Assembly (NCBI GenBank): GCA_900772095.1
Contig: CAAGQJ010000042.1
Span: 1 to 13,301, forward strand
Length of the DNA stretch: 13,301 nucleotides
Source of the DNA: Bacilli bacterium
Lineage (GTDB): Bacteria; Bacillota_I; Bacilli_A; RF39; UBA660
Direction: 5' to 3'
The position numbers were made by a program, and so were the translations under genes. The notes below the pieces were generated by a model. It saw nothing but the letters and a program-made list of their open reading frames with translations. It made no database searches and had not been told where the DNA came from. Of this stretch, positions 1 to 7,116 are shown piece after piece (position 1 is the first letter of the stretch; each line of letters begins with the position of its first letter).

Positions 1-43
1 CCCCCGAACATTTGTTCGTTTGGGTGATATTTTGTTTCACCAT
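1..43 (-). CDS. 5' end of an unidentified gene, truncated by the window edge
   Basis: An ATG at 43-41 is preceded by a strong Shine-Dalgarno sequence (AGGAAGGAG, about 9 bases upstream) and opens a frame reading MVKQNITQTNKCSG before the window ends. The last glycine codon lies in the terminal C5 run and may be an assembly artefact. Fourteen residues are too few to identify the product. A Cys in a Lys-Cys-Ser context near the N-terminus would be compatible with a zinc-finger start such as that of ClpX, and clpX often lies between tig and engB in Firmicutes, but this is only a guess. The gene is separated from the upstream 155-residue gene by a terminator. Codons 9-13 contain a LexA-like palindrome, described separately. 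Confidence 0.5.
   Translation of the reverse strand, partial: MVKQNITQTNKCSG
5..18. promoter_or_regulatory. LexA (DinR)-type SOS box
   Basis: CGAACATTTGTTCG is a perfect palindrome matching the Gram-positive LexA operator pattern CGAAC-N4-GTTCG. Only the first C belongs to the terminal C5 run, so at least the 12-base core GAAC-N4-GTTC is independent of that run. It lies just inside the predicted coding start of the truncated gene rather than in its promoter. LexA binding there could act as a roadblock, or the box may control a different start or a gene beyond the edge. The motif match is seen directly; regulation by LexA is inference. Confidence 0.45.
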
Positions 44-83
44 ATTTTTCTACTCCTTCCTATTTAACTATAGTTTAATTTTA

Positions 84-114
84 TAATAAAAAAAGCACTT
101 TTTCAAGCACTTTT
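84..114 (-). terminator. Intrinsic terminator with GAAA tetraloop, overlapping a stop codon
   Basis: On the minus strand, AAAAGTGCTT (114-105) pairs with AAGTGCTTTT (100-91) through ten pairs, two of them G-U, around a GAAA loop (104-101), and is followed by a T-rich tract. The TGA stop of the 155-residue gene (105-103) falls at the stem-loop junction, so the gene end and terminator are merged. Confidence 0.7.
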
Positions 115-570
115 AACAAGTTTTAACTTACACCTAATTTTATCTAAACCTTCTCCATAAGTAATCTCATAATAATCACTTAAACAAATAATATCTTTAT
201 TACTTAAATCATCTATATTTACATAAAAATAATTATCATAATAATACACTTCATAATCTTTAATTAAAAAATAATCATCAAACTTTAAATATATATCAAA
301 ATCACTAACTATTTTAAGTTTAATATCCACTAAATCAGGAAAAAAATCAAGGTCACTTTCTTTATTAACTTCAAGAATTAATCCATACTTCTTATTAGAG
401 TACAAAATAACATTATAAAAACCAGATATGCTTTTTAAATATCTTTTTTTTACATAAATAAGTATTTTCTTAATATTTCTTTCTATTTCTTCTTTAGATA
501 AATTATCTATATCTAAATTATTTTTTAATTTATATATTATAAAGTTATCATCTAAAACAACTATTTTCAT
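103..570 (-). CDS. Hypothetical protein, 155 residues
   Basis: I do not recognise this protein. It is soluble-looking, with no signal peptide or membrane helix. It is rich in Asp, Lys, Tyr and Ile, alternates charged and aromatic residues in a beta-rich pattern (for example residues 94-120), and has a Lys-rich helix near residues 25-45. No catalytic motif is evident. The ATG at 570 has a Shine-Dalgarno site (AGGTGA, about 5 bases upstream), and a -10-like TACAAT lies just before that, without a convincing -35. It follows the engB terminator, ends in its own terminator, and so seems to be monocistronic. The length of the open frame, the ribosome site and the terminator support a real gene. Confidence 0.75.
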   Translation of the reverse strand: MKIVVLDDNFIIYKLKNNLDIDNLSKEEIERNIKKILIYVKKRYLKSISGFYNVILYSNKKYGLILEVNKESDLDFFPDLVDIKLKIVSDFDIYLKFDDYFLIKDYEVYYYDNYFYVNIDDLSNKDIICLSDYYEITYGEGLDKIRCKLKLVKSA

Positions 571-593
571 AAATTCACCTAATTTATTGTATG

Positions 594-637
594 AAAAAAG
601 ACCTATAAAGTTTCATCTTCTTCATGGATTAGGTCTT
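594..637 (-). terminator. Probable intrinsic terminator overlapping the 3' end of engB
   Basis: AAGACCTA (637-630) pairs perfectly with TAGGTCTT (605-598) on the minus strand and is followed by further T residues (to 594). The 24-base loop is longer than usual, which lowers confidence. The upstream arm lies in the last engB codons and the downstream arm includes the stop codon, so the end of engB appears to double as the terminator of the ackA-nrnA-engB unit. Confidence 0.5.
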
Positions 638-1205
638 CTATTTCTTTTAATATAACATCTCTACCTTCTTTAGTTACATTTGATAAAACTATAAATGAGT
701 CATCTTTTTCAAGTCCTAAAGTTTTAAGAATAATTTCTTTAAACTTAGCTCTTTTTGAATTAGGAACTTTATCTGCTTTAGTAGCAACAATTGTAACAGG
801 CAAATTATAATATTTTAAGAATTTATACATTAAAACATCATCATCACTAGGCTTATGTCTATAATCTACAAGCATATAAGTCCTTTTTAAATTATCTCTT
901 TTTTCCAAATATTCCTCAATCATCAAACCAAATTTCTTTTGTTCTTTTTTACTTACATTTGCATATCCATAACCAGGAACATCAACAAAATAAAATTCTT
1001 TATTAAGTAAGTAAAAATTTAAATTACGAGTTTTACCCGGAGTATTTGAAACACGTGCCATTTTTTTATTATTTGTAATAGTATTAATAAAACTACTTTT
1101 ACCAACATTACTTCTACCAACTAACATAAATTCAGGTAAATCTGAAGTGGGATATTGACTTTTTCTAACAGCACTTATTATTAAACCAGCACTAGTAATC
1201 TTCAT
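603..1205 (-). CDS. engB: Ribosome biogenesis GTPase YihA/YsxC (EngB)
   Basis: This is a 200-residue circularly ordinary TrmE-Era-type GTPase that assists late assembly of the large ribosomal subunit in the cytoplasm. The GTPase motifs are all visible: G1 GRSNVGKSS (30-38), G2 with NTPGKTRN (54-61), G3 DVPGYGYA (75-82), G4 TKADK (142-146) and a G5-like SNVTKEG near residue 180. Length is normal for EngB. The start was placed at the ATG at 1205 because MKIT...ISAV matches the family N-terminus. A GTG at 1214 in the same frame would add three residues. The start lies inside the end of the upstream nrnA-like gene (14-base overlap), there is no clear Shine-Dalgarno site, and translation is probably coupled. 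Last gene of the ackA unit. Confidence 0.95.
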   Translation of the reverse strand: MKITSAGLIISAVRKSQYPTSDLPEFMLVGRSNVGKSSFINTITNNKKMARVSNTPGKTRNLNFYLLNKEFYFVDVPGYGYANVSKKEQKKFGLMIEEYLEKRDNLKRTYMLVDYRHKPSDDDVLMYKFLKYYNLPVTIVATKADKVPNSKRAKFKEIILKTLGLEKDDSFIVLSNVTKEGRDVILKEIEDLIHEEDETL

Positions 1206-2160
1206 CGCAATCACTACTTTCTATATATTTTTTACATAAACGGTCTAAATCTTTAACTAATAAATCAAGTTCTTCAAATGAAGGAAGTTTAGCACCACTA
1301 GCCATTTTATGACCCCCTCCATTATACTTTTCTGCAATTTCATTAATAACAGGTCCTCTAGACCTAATAGATACTTTAATACAACTATTTTTAACATCTT
1401 CCATTGCAGTAATCCATACTAATAACTCATCAGTATTGTTAAATGAATTTATCAAACCACCAGTAGACACAGTATCTAACTGATATTTATTAATTACATC
1501 ATTAGATACTTTAACATATCCAACGCCATAATCAGTAATCTTCATATTTTGTATCATATAAGCAAAAAGAAGTAACTCACTAAAAGGTCTTCGATATAAA
1601 TTAGAATAACTTTTAGTAATATCAAAGTTAGTTTCCTCTAACATTTTAGAAACATTCATAAAAGTAGTAAAAGTAGAATTACTAAATAAAAATCTATTAG
1701 TATCAGATACCATTCCAGTATATAAAGTTTGTGCTATTTCTTTAGTTAAAATTAACTTAGTATTATCAATAAGTTCAAAAACCATTTCAGCAGCACTAGA
1801 TTTAGTATCATCAATAAGTTCCAAATCACAAAAAGTTTCTATATGAGGATGATGGTCTATCTTTATACTATAATCATATTTAATATCTTCCATATCTACT
1901 CTTTTTTTATCTGGAGTATCTACTACTATAAGTAGAACTTTATCATCTTCTTTAAAAGTTACATTTTTATCTAATTTACCTAAATAATTAAATCTTACTG
2001 TACCATTACCAACTGCATAAACATTTTTTGTTGGAAAAGTAAGCTTTATTGAATCTCTAAGTGCTATTTGACTAGCCATTGCATCAGGGTCAATACTTAC
2101 ATGTCTTGCTATAATAATATTATCGTAACTTTTAATTGCTTTATAAATTTGCTTATACAT
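1192..2160 (-). CDS. nrnA: DHH/DHHA1 phosphoesterase, NrnA-like oligoribonuclease / pAp phosphatase
   Basis: A 322-residue two-domain DHH-DHHA1 enzyme. The metal-binding motifs are visible: H20-x3-D24-x-D26 (motif I, HVSIDPD), D81 (VVDTPD), DHHPH (102-106) and the GMVSDTNRF segment (149-157). The DHHA1 substrate loop GGGHKMASGA lies at 281-290. Family members degrade 2-5 base RNA fragments from their ends and many also dephosphorylate 3'-phosphoadenosine-5'-phosphate. There are no membrane or GGDEF parts, so this is not GdpP. Start: the ATG at 2160 gives the usual N-terminus, and an ATG at 2169 would add three residues; neither has a strong ribosome site. It follows ackA after about 20 bases and overlaps engB, so the three are likely cotranscribed. 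Substrate specificity within the NrnA/MgpA group cannot be settled from sequence alone. Confidence 0.85.
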   Translation of the reverse strand: MYKQIYKAIKSYDNIIIARHVSIDPDAMASQIALRDSIKLTFPTKNVYAVGNGTVRFNYLGKLDKNVTFKEDDKVLLIVVDTPDKKRVDMEDIKYDYSIKIDHHPHIETFCDLELIDDTKSSAAEMVFELIDNTKLILTKEIAQTLYTGMVSDTNRFLFSNSTFTTFMNVSKMLEETNFDITKSYSNLYRRPFSELLLFAYMIQNMKITDYGVGYVKVSNDVINKYQLDTVSTGGLINSFNNTDELLVWITAMEDVKNSCIKVSIRSRGPVINEIAEKYNGGGHKMASGAKLPSFEELDLLVKDLDRLCKKYIESSDCDEDY

Positions 2161-2178
2161 CAAAATCATCCATTCTAT

Positions 2179-3360
2179 TTATTTATTTATAAAATTATAT
2201 GTATCTCTAGCTATCATTACTTCTTCATCAGTAGGAATAACGTAAACTAAAGTACTTGAATCATCACTAGATATTTTTGCTTCTACTGCTCTAATATCAT
2301 TTCTTTCTTTATCAAGTTTAATACCTAAACATCCTAAACGTTTAACTATTTCGCTTCTAATTGGCTTAGAGTTTTCTAAAGTACCAGCAGTCATTACAAT
2401 TGCATCTACTCCTCCAAGCTCAACATAATATTTAGCAATATATTCTACTATCTTTCTAATATACATTTCTAAAGCAAGTTTACATCTTTCATTTCCTTCT
2501 TTAATACCTGCTTCAATATCACGACAATCACTACTTACACCACTGATACCAAGAAGACCACTTTTTTTATTTAAAGCATTATCTACTTCTTTTTCACTCA
2601 TACCAGTAGAACTCATAATATATTGTACGATTGATGCATCAATATCACCAGAACGACTACCCATCATAATTCCTGCATTTGGTGTAAATCCCATTGAAGT
2701 ATCAACACATTTACCATTTACAACAGCACTAATACTTCCTCCATTACCAACATGACAAGTAATTAATTTTGTATCAGTTCTTCCTAAAATTTCATTCATT
2801 CTTTCTGATACATATTTATGACTTGTTCCATGGAAACCATACTTACGAACACTATATTTTTCATACCATTCATAAGGAACTGCATACATATAATTAGCAG
2901 GTTCCATACTTTGATGAAAAGCAGTGTCAAATACACCAACTTCTAATGCATTAGGAATAATAGCCTCAAAAGCTTCAATCCCTATTAAATTAGCAGGATT
3001 ATGTAAAGGTGCAAGTGGAGTAAGTTCTCTTAACACATTCTTTACATCTTCTGTAATAATAACAGAATCTGCATATTTACTACCACCGTGTACAACTCTA
3101 TGTCCTACACCACTAATTTCACTTAAATCATTTACAACTCCATAATTAATTAACTCTTCTGTTAAAATTCTAACAGCATCCTTATGAGTTTCTAATAAAA
3201 CTTCCTTTTTAATTTTTTCTCCATTAAATTTAATTGTATAAAAACTTCCTTCAATTCCAATTCTTTCAAAAACACCTGAAATAAGTACCTTCTCTTCTGG
3301 CATTTCATAAGCTTGGAACTTTAAAGATGAAGAACCAGCATTTACACTTAATATTTTCAT
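2179..3360 (-). CDS. ackA: Acetate kinase
   Basis: A 393-residue ASKHA-fold kinase, a normal length for AckA. It interconverts acetyl phosphate plus ADP with acetate plus ATP, the ATP-yielding last step of acetate fermentation. Visible signatures include the N-terminal VNAGSSSLKF with Asn7, GVGHRVVHGG near residue 85, GFHGTSHKYV near 175-184, HVGNGGSISAV near 205 and the DTSMGFTPNAGIMMGSRSGD block near 220-240. The start ATG is preceded by GAGGAGG at 7 bases, the best ribosome site in this part of the window. It is the first gene of a unit with nrnA and engB and has its own extended -10 promoter. No phosphotransacetylase gene lies in the window. Confidence 0.97.
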   Translation of the reverse strand: MKILSVNAGSSSLKFQAYEMPEEKVLISGVFERIGIEGSFYTIKFNGEKIKKEVLLETHKDAVRILTEELINYGVVNDLSEISGVGHRVVHGGSKYADSVIITEDVKNVLRELTPLAPLHNPANLIGIEAFEAIIPNALEVGVFDTAFHQSMEPANYMYAVPYEWYEKYSVRKYGFHGTSHKYVSERMNEILGRTDTKLITCHVGNGGSISAVVNGKCVDTSMGFTPNAGIMMGSRSGDIDASIVQYIMSSTGMSEKEVDNALNKKSGLLGISGVSSDCRDIEAGIKEGNERCKLALEMYIRKIVEYIAKYYVELGGVDAIVMTAGTLENSKPIRSEIVKRLGCLGIKLDKERNDIRAVEAKISSDDSSTLVYVIPTDEEVMIARDTYNFINK

Positions 3361-3384
3361 ATAATTTCCTCCTCAACTAATCAT

Positions 3385-3393
3385 ATAATACCA
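3385..3393 (-). promoter_or_regulatory. Extended -10 promoter for ackA
   Basis: On the minus strand the sequence TGGTATTAT is an extended -10 element (TGn plus a 5/6 match to TATAAT). The hexamer 17 bases upstream (TTTTAA) is a poor -35, as is common for extended -10 promoters. Transcription would start near 3378, giving a leader of about 18 bases with the strong ackA Shine-Dalgarno site. It sits between the terminator of the upstream unit and ackA. Confidence 0.5.
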
Positions 3394-3425
3394 CAAAAAT
3401 ACATTTTTTAAAAGAATTTTCAGCA

Positions 3426-3450
3426 AATAAAAAAGCACTTAGTGCTCTTT
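3426..3450 (-). terminator. Intrinsic terminator of the ABC/GNAT-PPase operon
   Basis: Minus-strand AAAGAGCAC (3450-3442), loop TAA, then GTGCTTTTT (3438-3430) form a nine-pair stem with one G-U pair, running into a T-rich tail. It lies just after the stop of the GNAT-pyrophosphatase gene and before the ackA promoter. Confidence 0.8.
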
Positions 3451-3457
3451 ATAAAAA

Positions 3458-4354
3458 CTATCTTAATATCACTGATTTAAAAAATCTCTCTTGAAACATA
3501 GTAAGTTCCCTAATAGTGTCATTAGAATACTCCTTATCTGATGGTGCTACAACAAGTTTATCATCGTCATCATTAAGTCTATGTATTACTGCAATAACAT
3601 TTCCCTTAAAACTTTCTACATCATCATAAACACCAAGTACATAAGCATCCAATTCTTCACCATCACCACTTATTGTATCAGGAATATAACCATAATTAAG
3701 TGTATATATAAAACCATATTTCGGATGCTTACTACCTAATTTTCTATCTATTTTAACAGTTACTTCTTTATTTAAATAACTAAGTGCTAAAGTATTATTT
3801 AACCTATTTAAATAATCTTTTTTTGTTATTGAATAGAAAACCAAATCACTAATTTCTCCATTTTTATCAATATATCCATCTCTTAATGTAGTTTCATACT
3901 TCATACCAGCTTTTTTCATTACTTTACCAGAACCAATATTTTTACTTAAATATTTAGCATATATCAAATTAATATCACATTCCATAAACATATACTTTAT
4001 AACACTCTTCAAAGCTTCTGTCATAATTCCCTTATTCCAATACTTTTTACCCATAGCATAACCAACCTCACAAGCACAATCATTATTTTTAACAATTGCA
4101 TCTATCGTACCAATAACTTCATGATTTTCTTTATACTCCATAATCCATCTAAAAGTACTATCTGTATAATCATTAGCTCTAGAAGAAATAAACTCTTTTG
4201 TAACAGAAATATCACTATGAACATCCCAAGTAACATATAAAGTTACATCTTTATCACTACACCAATTCTTATATGCTAAAACATAATCATCTTCCCTTAT
4301 TTTTCTAAGTATTAATCTATCAGTTTCAATAGTTCTTGTACCAATTAAATTCAT
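3458..4354 (-). CDS. GNAT acetyltransferase / family I inorganic pyrophosphatase-like fusion
   Basis: A 298-residue two-domain protein. Residues 1-180 are a RimJ/RimL-type GNAT acetyltransferase: an N-terminal TDRLILRKIREDDY strand-helix start, an acetyl-CoA phosphate loop at WNKGIMTEA (106-114) and a SGKVMKKAGMKYE motif near 142-154. Residues 196-298 resemble small family I inorganic pyrophosphatases: NYGYIPDT (220-227), GDGEELD (230-236, matching the GDGDPxD metal site with one Asp changed to Glu) and DDDDKLVV (262-269), where an Asp and Lys of the family are kept. The family's N-terminal strands are short here. The natural acetyl acceptor is unknown. The ATG at 4354 follows GGAGG at 6 bases; an upstream TTG at 4375 is less likely. 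It follows the second ABC permease after 14 bases and is the last gene of that operon. Confidence 0.8.
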   Translation of the reverse strand: MNLIGTRTIETDRLILRKIREDDYVLAYKNWCSDKDVTLYVTWDVHSDISVTKEFISSRANDYTDSTFRWIMEYKENHEVIGTIDAIVKNNDCACEVGYAMGKKYWNKGIMTEALKSVIKYMFMECDINLIYAKYLSKNIGSGKVMKKAGMKYETTLRDGYIDKNGEISDLVFYSITKKDYLNRLNNTLALSYLNKEVTVKIDRKLGSKHPKYGFIYTLNYGYIPDTISGDGEELDAYVLGVYDDVESFKGNVIAVIHRLNDDDDKLVVAPSDKEYSNDTIRELTMFQERFFKSVILR

Positions 4355-4368
4355 AAAATACCTCCTTT

Positions 4369-5145
4369 TTAACAACCAACACTTTCATATCTTTTTACAC
4401 CCTTATAAAATATTAATATACTTAATATTAAATAAAATACTGTAACAAGTGGTGACAACATATAAATAATTTTATCACTTCTACCAAGCACATATAATAA
4501 TGGATAATAATTAATCACTCCAAAAGGAATAATATATGTAAAGAAAAACACAAAACCCTTTTTAAATATACTTATTGGATACTGAGCCATTTGCTTACCA
4601 CCATCAGTAATTAAATTCCTAACTTCAAGTCCTTTTACAGTAATAAAACAATAAGAAGCCGAAATTATAAATATTGATAAAAATAATATAATCGAACTTA
4701 ATAACATAAATATAACAGTAATTATTCTACTAAAATTCCATACAACATCAATATTTATAAGAGCAATTATAAGTACAATAACAGACTGAAATAATCTAGA
4801 AATTCTTGAAAACAATATTTTTTCACTAAAAACTTGCAAAATAATACTTCTAGGTCTAATAAGTATTTTATCAAATTCTCCATTTAATATAAGTTTATCA
4901 AATACATCTACTCCTCTAAAGAAAACTTCACAAAATGAAAAACCAAACTGTATAATTCCAAATGTAAATAAAACCTCATACAAAGTAAAACCCTTTATAT
5001 TAGAAAACTTATCAAACAAACATATAATTGTAAAATAATATCCAAAAAATATAAAAAACTGTGCTATAAAAGACATAATAAACGATGCTTTATACTGTAA
5101 TTCACTCTTAAAATGCATCTTCATATATTCAAAATAAAGTTTCAT
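4369..5145 (-). CDS. ABC-2 type permease, DUF990-like, second subunit
   Basis: A 258-residue membrane protein with about six hydrophobic helices and the N-terminal pattern of the ABC-2/DUF990 permeases (short cytoplasmic YFEYMKMHFKSELQYKASF segment, then helices). An amphipathic GEFDKILIRPRS segment (residues 89-100) between helices is typical of this family. With the ATPase and sister permease it should form a heteromeric exporter in the cytoplasmic membrane. Substrate cannot be read from the sequence; members of the family export drugs, toxins or cell-surface molecules. GGAGG lies 5 bases before the ATG, and the gap to the upstream permease is one base, so the two are coupled. Confidence 0.85.
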   Translation of the reverse strand: MKLYFEYMKMHFKSELQYKASFIMSFIAQFFIFFGYYFTIICLFDKFSNIKGFTLYEVLFTFGIIQFGFSFCEVFFRGVDVFDKLILNGEFDKILIRPRSIILQVFSEKILFSRISRLFQSVIVLIIALINIDVVWNFSRIITVIFMLLSSIILFLSIFIISASYCFITVKGLEVRNLITDGGKQMAQYPISIFKKGFVFFFTYIIPFGVINYYPLLYVLGRSDKIIYMLSPLVTVFYLILSILIFYKGVKRYESVGC

Positions 5146-5146
5146 C

Positions 5147-5950
5147 TTAACCTCCTTGAACTACTACATTTTTTAATGCTTTCTTAATTAAAATTCTGCC
5201 TAATATTAAAAGTATAACAATCCAAACAATTTGCACTATTATTCCTATATAACCTTCTTTAATGGTAATATCTCCAACATATAATCTAAATGGAAAATCA
5301 CTAATATATCTAAATGGCAAAATATTAGTTATTTTTCTCATAAAAACAGGAAAAAATGGTATTGGTATAACTAAACCTGATAATATATCTGCTACTACCA
5401 TAAATATATTAACTATTCCCTTGTCATCTACTGTAAATAAACATAATACATGATATAAAACTGTTAAAAACGACATTAAAAATATTGATAAAATAAATGA
5501 CCCCAAAAATATCACTAATCTTAAAAAAGTAATACTCAAATTTAAATTATAAGGACTAGGAAGAAGTAAAGAAAGAATAATAATCGGAAAACATCTAAGC
5601 AAAGTAGCAGAAAGTCTTTCACCCATTATCTTACTAACCCACATAAAGTATATATCCTGTGGCCTACATAATTCATAAGCAACATTGCCTGTTTTTATTA
5701 AATTAATTATTTCATGATCCTTATACCATAAATTAACAATCGCAAAAAATGCTTGACAAAACCACAAATAACTAATTAATTTATCATATTCCATAGGTAA
5801 ATTAGAAGAACCAGATTCATAAAAAGCAGTATATATAAACACATAAACAAATCCAAAAAACGCTTGAGTAGCTATTCCTGCTAAAGCAGCTGCCCTATAT
5901 TGAAGGCCTATCTTAAACTTTAATTTAAAATAAGATATATATGATTTCAT
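5147..5950 (-). CDS. ABC-2 type permease, DUF990-like, first subunit
   Basis: A 267-residue integral membrane protein with about six hydrophobic helices. It is homologous in layout to the following permease: both begin with a short YxxYFKLKFK/YFEYMKMHFK-type amphipathic stretch and have an inter-helix NVAYELCRPQD segment (residues 93-103) before the second helix pair. It is likely half of the membrane pore of an ABC-2 exporter. Its ATG overlaps the TGA stop of the ATPase gene (ATGA, 4-base overlap), a sign of translational coupling and a fixed complex stoichiometry. Substrate unknown. Confidence 0.85.
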   Translation of the reverse strand: MKSYISYFKLKFKIGLQYRAAALAGIATQAFFGFVYVFIYTAFYESGSSNLPMEYDKLISYLWFCQAFFAIVNLWYKDHEIINLIKTGNVAYELCRPQDIYFMWVSKIMGERLSATLLRCFPIIILSLLLPSPYNLNLSITFLRLVIFLGSFILSIFLMSFLTVLYHVLCLFTVDDKGIVNIFMVVADILSGLVIPIPFFPVFMRKITNILPFRYISDFPFRLYVGDITIKEGYIGIIVQIVWIVILLILGRILIKKALKNVVVQGG

Positions 5951-6927
5951 ATTCCAAATTCCTCATAAAGCTTAACTATTATATCATCTAAATTATTATC
6001 TTCTATATCTATATCAATAATAGAAATTTTTGATGATAAAATATTTATAAACTTACTAATATCTATTTTTCTTATATCTATTACATATATAATTCCATCT
6101 TTTATATTCTTTTTAGAATAAATATAATCCCCATCTAATTCTATTTTATCTTTAGTAATAACTTTAATTTTCCTTAAATAATCATAATCCTCCTTAATCT
6201 TTTTAAATGACCCATCATAAAGTTTTTTACCCTTTCCTATTAATATAACCCTATTAGCAAGTGATGCAATATCACTCATATCATGAGTAGTAAGTATTAC
6301 CGTAACTTTATTTTCTTTATTTATTTTTTTAATAAAATCACGCACTATTTTCTTACTCACAGCATCAAGTCCAATTGTTGGTTCATCTAAAAACAATATT
6401 TTTGGTTTATGTAACAAAGATGCAGCAATTTCACAACGCATTCTATTACCTAAACTAAGTTGCCTAACTGGTATATTAATTATATCTTTTAAATTAAGCA
6501 ATTTGATTAACTCATTAAGTGTTTTATTATAATCATCTGATGATATATTATAAATATCTTTTAAAAGATTAAATGAATCAATCGCAGGTATATCCCACCA
6601 TAATTGACTTCTTTGTCCAAAAACTACTCCAATTTCTGAAACATATTTCTTTCTTTCCAAATATGGAACCATATTATCAATCTTTACTACTCCAGAATCT
6701 GGTGTAAGTATACCTGATAATATTTTAATTGTTGTACTCTTACCTGCCCCATTTGGACCAATATATCCAACAATTTCTCCTTTTTTAATAGAAAACGATA
6801 TATCATCAATTGCATTTATATACTTATATTTCCTATTAAAAAAAGATTTCAAAGCTCCAAATTTACCAGAACTTCTTTCAGCCACTTTAAAAGTTTTTCT
6901 AAGATGCTTTACTTCAATAAACGACAT
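5947..6927 (-). CDS. ABC exporter ATP-binding protein (DUF990-associated type)
   Basis: A 326-residue ATPase that powers the two permeases encoded after it. Motifs in order: Walker A GPNGAGKST (57-65), Q-loop region GQRSQLWWD (104-112), signature LSLGNRMR (157-164), Walker B ILFLDEP (177-183) and switch histidine in TTHD (213-216). The LSxGxRxR signature and the GQRxQLWWD block are the form usual in ATPases paired with DUF990-type permeases. About 80 residues after the core form a small C-terminal domain. The start at 6927 is chosen for its AAGGAGT site at 7 bases. The same frame stays open further upstream, but that part overlaps the promoter and is hydrophobic without conservation. A strong promoter and a palindrome precede it. 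Confidence 0.93.
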   Translation of the reverse strand: MSFIEVKHLRKTFKVAERSSGKFGALKSFFNRKYKYINAIDDISFSIKKGEIVGYIGPNGAGKSTTIKILSGILTPDSGVVKIDNMVPYLERKKYVSEIGVVFGQRSQLWWDIPAIDSFNLLKDIYNISSDDYNKTLNELIKLLNLKDIINIPVRQLSLGNRMRCEIAASLLHKPKILFLDEPTIGLDAVSKKIVRDFIKKINKENKVTVILTTHDMSDIASLANRVILIGKGKKLYDGSFKKIKEDYDYLRKIKVITKDKIELDGDYIYSKKNIKDGIIYVIDIRKIDISKFINILSSKISIIDIDIEDNNLDDIIVKLYEEFGI

Positions 6928-6985
6928 TTCATCACTCCTTTCAACACAAAAAATATAATTTATTAACGAAAAAAACCACATATTA

Positions 6986-7000
6986 TTATGTAGTACATAA
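6986..7000. promoter_or_regulatory. 15-base palindrome, candidate operator of the ABC operon
   Basis: TTATGTAGTACATAA is a perfect inverted repeat with seven-base arms around one central base, in the 5' leader of the ABC operon. It lies about 30 bases downstream of the start predicted from the main promoter, and immediately downstream of a second possible -10 (TATAAT at 7015-7010). This is a usual place for a repressor of a drug or bacteriocin exporter operon (for example GntR/YtrA-type regulators), but the regulator is not encoded in the window. The repeat is seen; the role is inferred. Confidence 0.45.
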
Positions 7001-7036
7001 ACAAGTATTATTATATTTTTTGAAAACGTCAAATAC

Positions 7037-7065
7037 AATATACAAAAAATAAAACTATTTGTCAA
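7037..7065 (-). promoter_or_regulatory. Sigma-A promoter of the ABC operon
   Basis: TTGACA (7065-7060, perfect -35), a 17-base spacer and TATATT (7042-7037, 5/6 match to -10) on the minus strand. Transcription would start near 7030, leaving a leader of about 100 bases before the ATPase ATG. It lies directly after the spore-protein terminator. A second -10-like TATAAT occurs at 7015-7010 with a weaker -35. Confidence 0.75.
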
Positions 7066-7066
7066 C

Positions 7067-7102
7067 AAAAAAGATAGAAATTTTTAACATTTCTACCTTT
7101 TT
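7067..7102 (-). terminator. Strong intrinsic terminator of the spore-protein gene
   Basis: A 14-pair stem with one G-U pair, minus strand 7102-7089 with 7081-7068, around a seven-base loop and ending in a T tract. The 5' arm also starts with an A run, so it could work weakly in the other direction. It lies just after the stop codon of the spore-protein gene. Confidence 0.85.
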
Positions 7103-7116
7103 CTAATCTATTTTAA

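Noticed and set aside
23..41. Inverted repeat GGTGA ... TCACC near the left edge
   Set aside because: Arms of only five bases with a nine-base loop, lying in the first codons of the truncated gene; not distinguishable from chance.
63..79. Imperfect palindrome around AACTATAGTT before the left-edge gene
   Set aside because: Only the ten-base core is perfect and it overlaps a possible -10 (TATAGT); in AT-rich DNA this is weak evidence for an operator.
2068..2250. Plus-strand open frame of 60 codons
   Set aside because: It lies across the nrnA and ackA ends in the opposite direction, has no ribosome site and a low-complexity sequence; a shadow of the minus-strand genes.
2924..3145. Plus-strand open frame of 73 codons
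   Set aside because: Entirely antisense to conserved ackA coding sequence, with no start signals.
5262..5453. Plus-strand open frame of 63 codons
   Set aside because: Entirely antisense to a permease gene, with no start signals.
6928..7068. Upstream extension of the ABC ATPase frame by 47 codons, hydrophobic
   Set aside because: It overlaps the -35 and -10 of the operon promoter, has no conservation or ribosome site, and the ATG at 6927 has a good Shine-Dalgarno site and matches the family start.
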